From NCBI GenBank assembly GCA_964607765.1, contig CAZSNT010000225.1, positions 1 through 13,819 on the forward strand: 13,819 bases of DNA, in the 5' to 3' direction. Source of the stretch: CAZSNT01 sp964607765. Its GTDB lineage: Bacteria; Verrucomicrobiota; Lentisphaeria; Oligosphaerales; JABHEG01. How positions within the stretch are numbered: position 1 is the stretch's first letter; each line of letters starts with the position of its first letter. The notes under the pieces were generated by a model that was not told the DNA's origin, searched no databases, and worked only from the letters and a program-made list of their open reading frames with translations. The position numbers were made by a program, and so were the translations under genes. Shown in pieces: positions 12,102-13,819 of the stretch.

Positions 12102-12202
12102 CTGGCAGTATTCCCAATTGAGCTGCTGCGGCCCTCGGGGCGTCGTGCTGTCTCAACTTACTCCGAGTGGGGGCGGATCGCCAAGTTGACCGGAGTGACC
12201 GG

Positions 12203-13597
12203 TTACACGCTCGCCCGGGACCAGCGGCTCGCCGTGCTGTTGATCGGACAGGCTGCTTCCCTGAAGTGTTCCAGATCAGCCTGTGCGAGATGCGCCGCAC
12301 CGGGCAGGAACTCGTCACCGACGGCGTCAAGGCGTCGCCGCATCTGCGCGTCCAGATGTGCCTGAAGCTCTTGGTATTCCGGTTGCCCGCACACGTTCTC
12401 GAGCTGGTACGGATCGGCGTCGTTGTCATACAGCAACCACGGGCCGTCCACGGTGCAGACGTAGGTGTGGCGTGCTGTGCGGAGTCCGCGATAGGCGGGC
12501 AGGCCCTGATTGCGCAGCGCGCCGTAGCTGGTCGGCACGGACAGCAGGGCCGCAGTTCCAGGCGCGGGTGCCGCTTCACCACGAATCTCCGCTGAGAAGT
12601 CAGTGCCCTGGACGGACGGCGGGATGTCGAGGCCACAGAGCCCCAGAAGCGTGGGCATGAGGTCGGGGGTGTCTATCGGGGTGGGCAGCGTGCGCGGCGT
12701 TGCCGGACCCAGGCGTGGGTAGCGCAGCAGGAACGGGACGCGGATGGACTCATCCCACGGGCAGTGTTTGGCTTTCAGATCCTGGCTGCCGTGCATGTCG
12801 CCGTGATCCGAGGTGAAGATCACAATTGTGTCGTCGGCAATACCGGCGGCGTCGACGGACTGGATGATCGTTCCCATGCAGTCATCCACAGCAGCGATGT
12901 GCGCGTAGTAGCCGCGCAGCGTCTCGGCAGCTTTCGCGGCGCGGTGTTTCGGCACGTTGGGGCGCAGTTCGAGGGCGCGGCCCTCGTAGAGTTCCCGGAA
13001 CGCCTCCGGCGCTGTGTGGTAGGGGTCGTGGGGCGGCGCCCACGAGAGCATGAGCAGGAACGGCCGCTCATCACGCGCGTGGTCTGTGATGTACTGGCAG
13101 GCGTCTTGCGTTTGGGCGATCGCGTCGTATCCGTCCCAGAGCTTGAGCTCTTCACTGTCGCCTTCGAAGTAGGGCGAGTTGTTGTAGTCGTGGTTGCACT
13201 CGAACGCTTTCCAGTAATCGAATCCGAGCCGGGCTTCGCGCGGCACGAATGCGCGGCGTCGGTTGTAGCGACCGTTCGGGCTGCCGTACAGGTGCCATTT
13301 GCCGATGTACGCGGTGCTGTAGCCGTTGTCCGCGAACACTTGGGCGAGGGGGGCCTCGTGTGTCTCCAGCGGCACATCGTTGATGAACACGCCATGCGTC
13401 AGAGGATACTGCCCGGTCATCAGCGCGGCGCGGTAGGGACAGCAGACAGGATGCCCCGACACCGCGTTGACCATGTTAACGGATTCAGCGGCGAAGCGGT
13501 CCAGGTGCGGCGTGCAGGCGTTCGGGTCTCCGGCATAGCCCGTGGCCTGGGCACGCATCTGGTCGGCGAATACGAAAACGACGTTCGGTTGCTTCAC
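12203..13597 (-). CDS. S1-family sulfatase with CCPYR active-site motif
   Basis: This 464-residue sulfatase is read from GTG 13597, chosen because AGGAG lies 8 bases upstream and the protein then begins directly with the core strand KQPNVVFVFADQ (Asp12); an upstream ATG at 13660 adds 21 arginine-rich residues. The modification motif is HPVCCPYRAALMTGQ, so the C-x-P-x-R pattern has Cys52 and Tyr55 where Ser is usual. Other landmarks are YIGKWHLYG, LSWAPPHDPY and IFTSDHGDMHGSQDLKAKHCPWDESIRVPFL. It shows no signal peptide. It heads the minus-strand sulfatase-lyase-sulfatase run and the domain order is complete. Confidence 0.92.
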   Translation of the reverse strand: MKQPNVVFVFADQMRAQATGYAGDPNACTPHLDRFAAESVNMVNAVSGHPVCCPYRAALMTGQYPLTHGVFINDVPLETHEAPLAQVFADNGYSTAYIGKWHLYGSPNGRYNRRRAFVPREARLGFDYWKAFECNHDYNNSPYFEGDSEELKLWDGYDAIAQTQDACQYITDHARDERPFLLMLSWAPPHDPYHTAPEAFRELYEGRALELRPNVPKHRAAKAAETLRGYYAHIAAVDDCMGTIIQSVDAAGIADDTIVIFTSDHGDMHGSQDLKAKHCPWDESIRVPFLLRYPRLGPATPRTLPTPIDTPDLMPTLLGLCGLDIPPSVQGTDFSAEIRGEAAPAPGTAALLSVPTSYGALRNQGLPAYRGLRTARHTYVCTVDGPWLLYDNDADPYQLENVCGQPEYQELQAHLDAQMRRRLDAVGDEFLPGAAHLAQADLEHFREAACPINSTASRWSRASV

Positions 13598-13819
13598 TGT
13601 CCGTGCTCCTGAAAGTGGTCTTGAATGGGCAAACATGGTGCGGGATCGTCTGTTCGGCAAGTGAAGGGCGGGAGACTTCGAGGCGCTGTTTCAGAGACAC
13701 TTCGTCACATTGCAGCCACCCCCCAGCGAGGCAATGCCATCGTGACGAGAGCAGAGCGTGATTCGGGCGTCCGATCCCCTGGGACCGCCGAGCACCAGCT
13801 CGGCTCGGGCGACCGGCAC
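13598..13819. promoter_or_regulatory. Upstream region of the sulfatase run
   Basis: No gene is apparent in the last 222 bases. AGGAG of the sulfatase ribosome site lies just above its GTG. A weak minus-strand promoter guess is TTGCCG with a 17-base spacer to CATGTT. A perfect hairpin GCCGAGC-ACCA-GCTCGGC lies at 13787-13804 and may be a terminator stem of a neighbour outside the window. Confidence 0.3.

Overview
The left half of this window (1 to about 6745) is the distal part of an integron gene-cassette array. I identified it by finding, by eye, 17 attC-type recombination sites: imperfect hairpins with extrahelical bases, ending in a core R' (mostly GTTxxxx) and opened by a complementary R'' (mostly xxxxAAC). 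The strongest evidence is internal. For ten of the sixteen complete cassettes, the 7 bases at the cassette's 5' junction are the exact reverse complement of the R'' just before its 3' hairpin, and four more differ by one base. This is expected if each unit was once a circle carrying its own attC. All cassettes point the same way, so attI, the cassette promoter Pc and the integrase gene, if they exist, lie left of base 1. No integrase is visible here.

Cassettes, left to right: C0 (partial, ends 160); C1 161-450 (small membrane protein); C2 451-990 (membrane protein); C3 991-1606 (REP-associated tyrosine transposase, RAYT); C4 1607-2027 (membrane protein); C5 2028-2380 (non-coding hairpin-rich H-type); C6 2381-2568 (T-type, odd core); C7 2569-2812 (N-type, no convincing gene); C8 2813-3251 (four-helix membrane protein); C9 3252-3497 (N-type); C10 3498-3690 (tandem repeats); C11 3691-3940 (T-type); C12 3941-4876 (GNAT acetyltransferase); C13 4877-5229 (H-type); C14 5230-5531 (doubtful small ORF); C15 5532-6170 (Phd/YefM-RelE/YoeB toxin-antitoxin with its own promoter); C16 6171 to about 6739 (hypothetical, terminal). 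About half of the cassettes have no convincing gene. Three non-coding types each occur twice (H: C5/C13; T: C6/C11; N: C7/C9).

The right half (6790-13819) looks like ordinary chromosome. It has an exported protein with a carboxypeptidase-regulatory-like domain, a small HTH-like protein on the minus strand, a spermidine-synthase-like protein, and a minus-strand run of sulfatase, pectate-lyase-like protein and sulfatase. That run looks like part of a locus for breaking down sulfated or uronic-acid polysaccharide. A 61-bp tandem repeat with a 100-N assembly gap separates the downstream sulfatase from the lyase gene.

The high GC, many S1 sulfatases beside a PL10-like lyase, the RAYT, the hairpin repeats and the small HTH-like family suggest a Planctomycetota/Lentisphaerota/Kiritimatiellota-type (PVC) or similar environmental bacterium, probably a draft or metagenome assembly. 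This is an inference from gene content, not from a marker gene.
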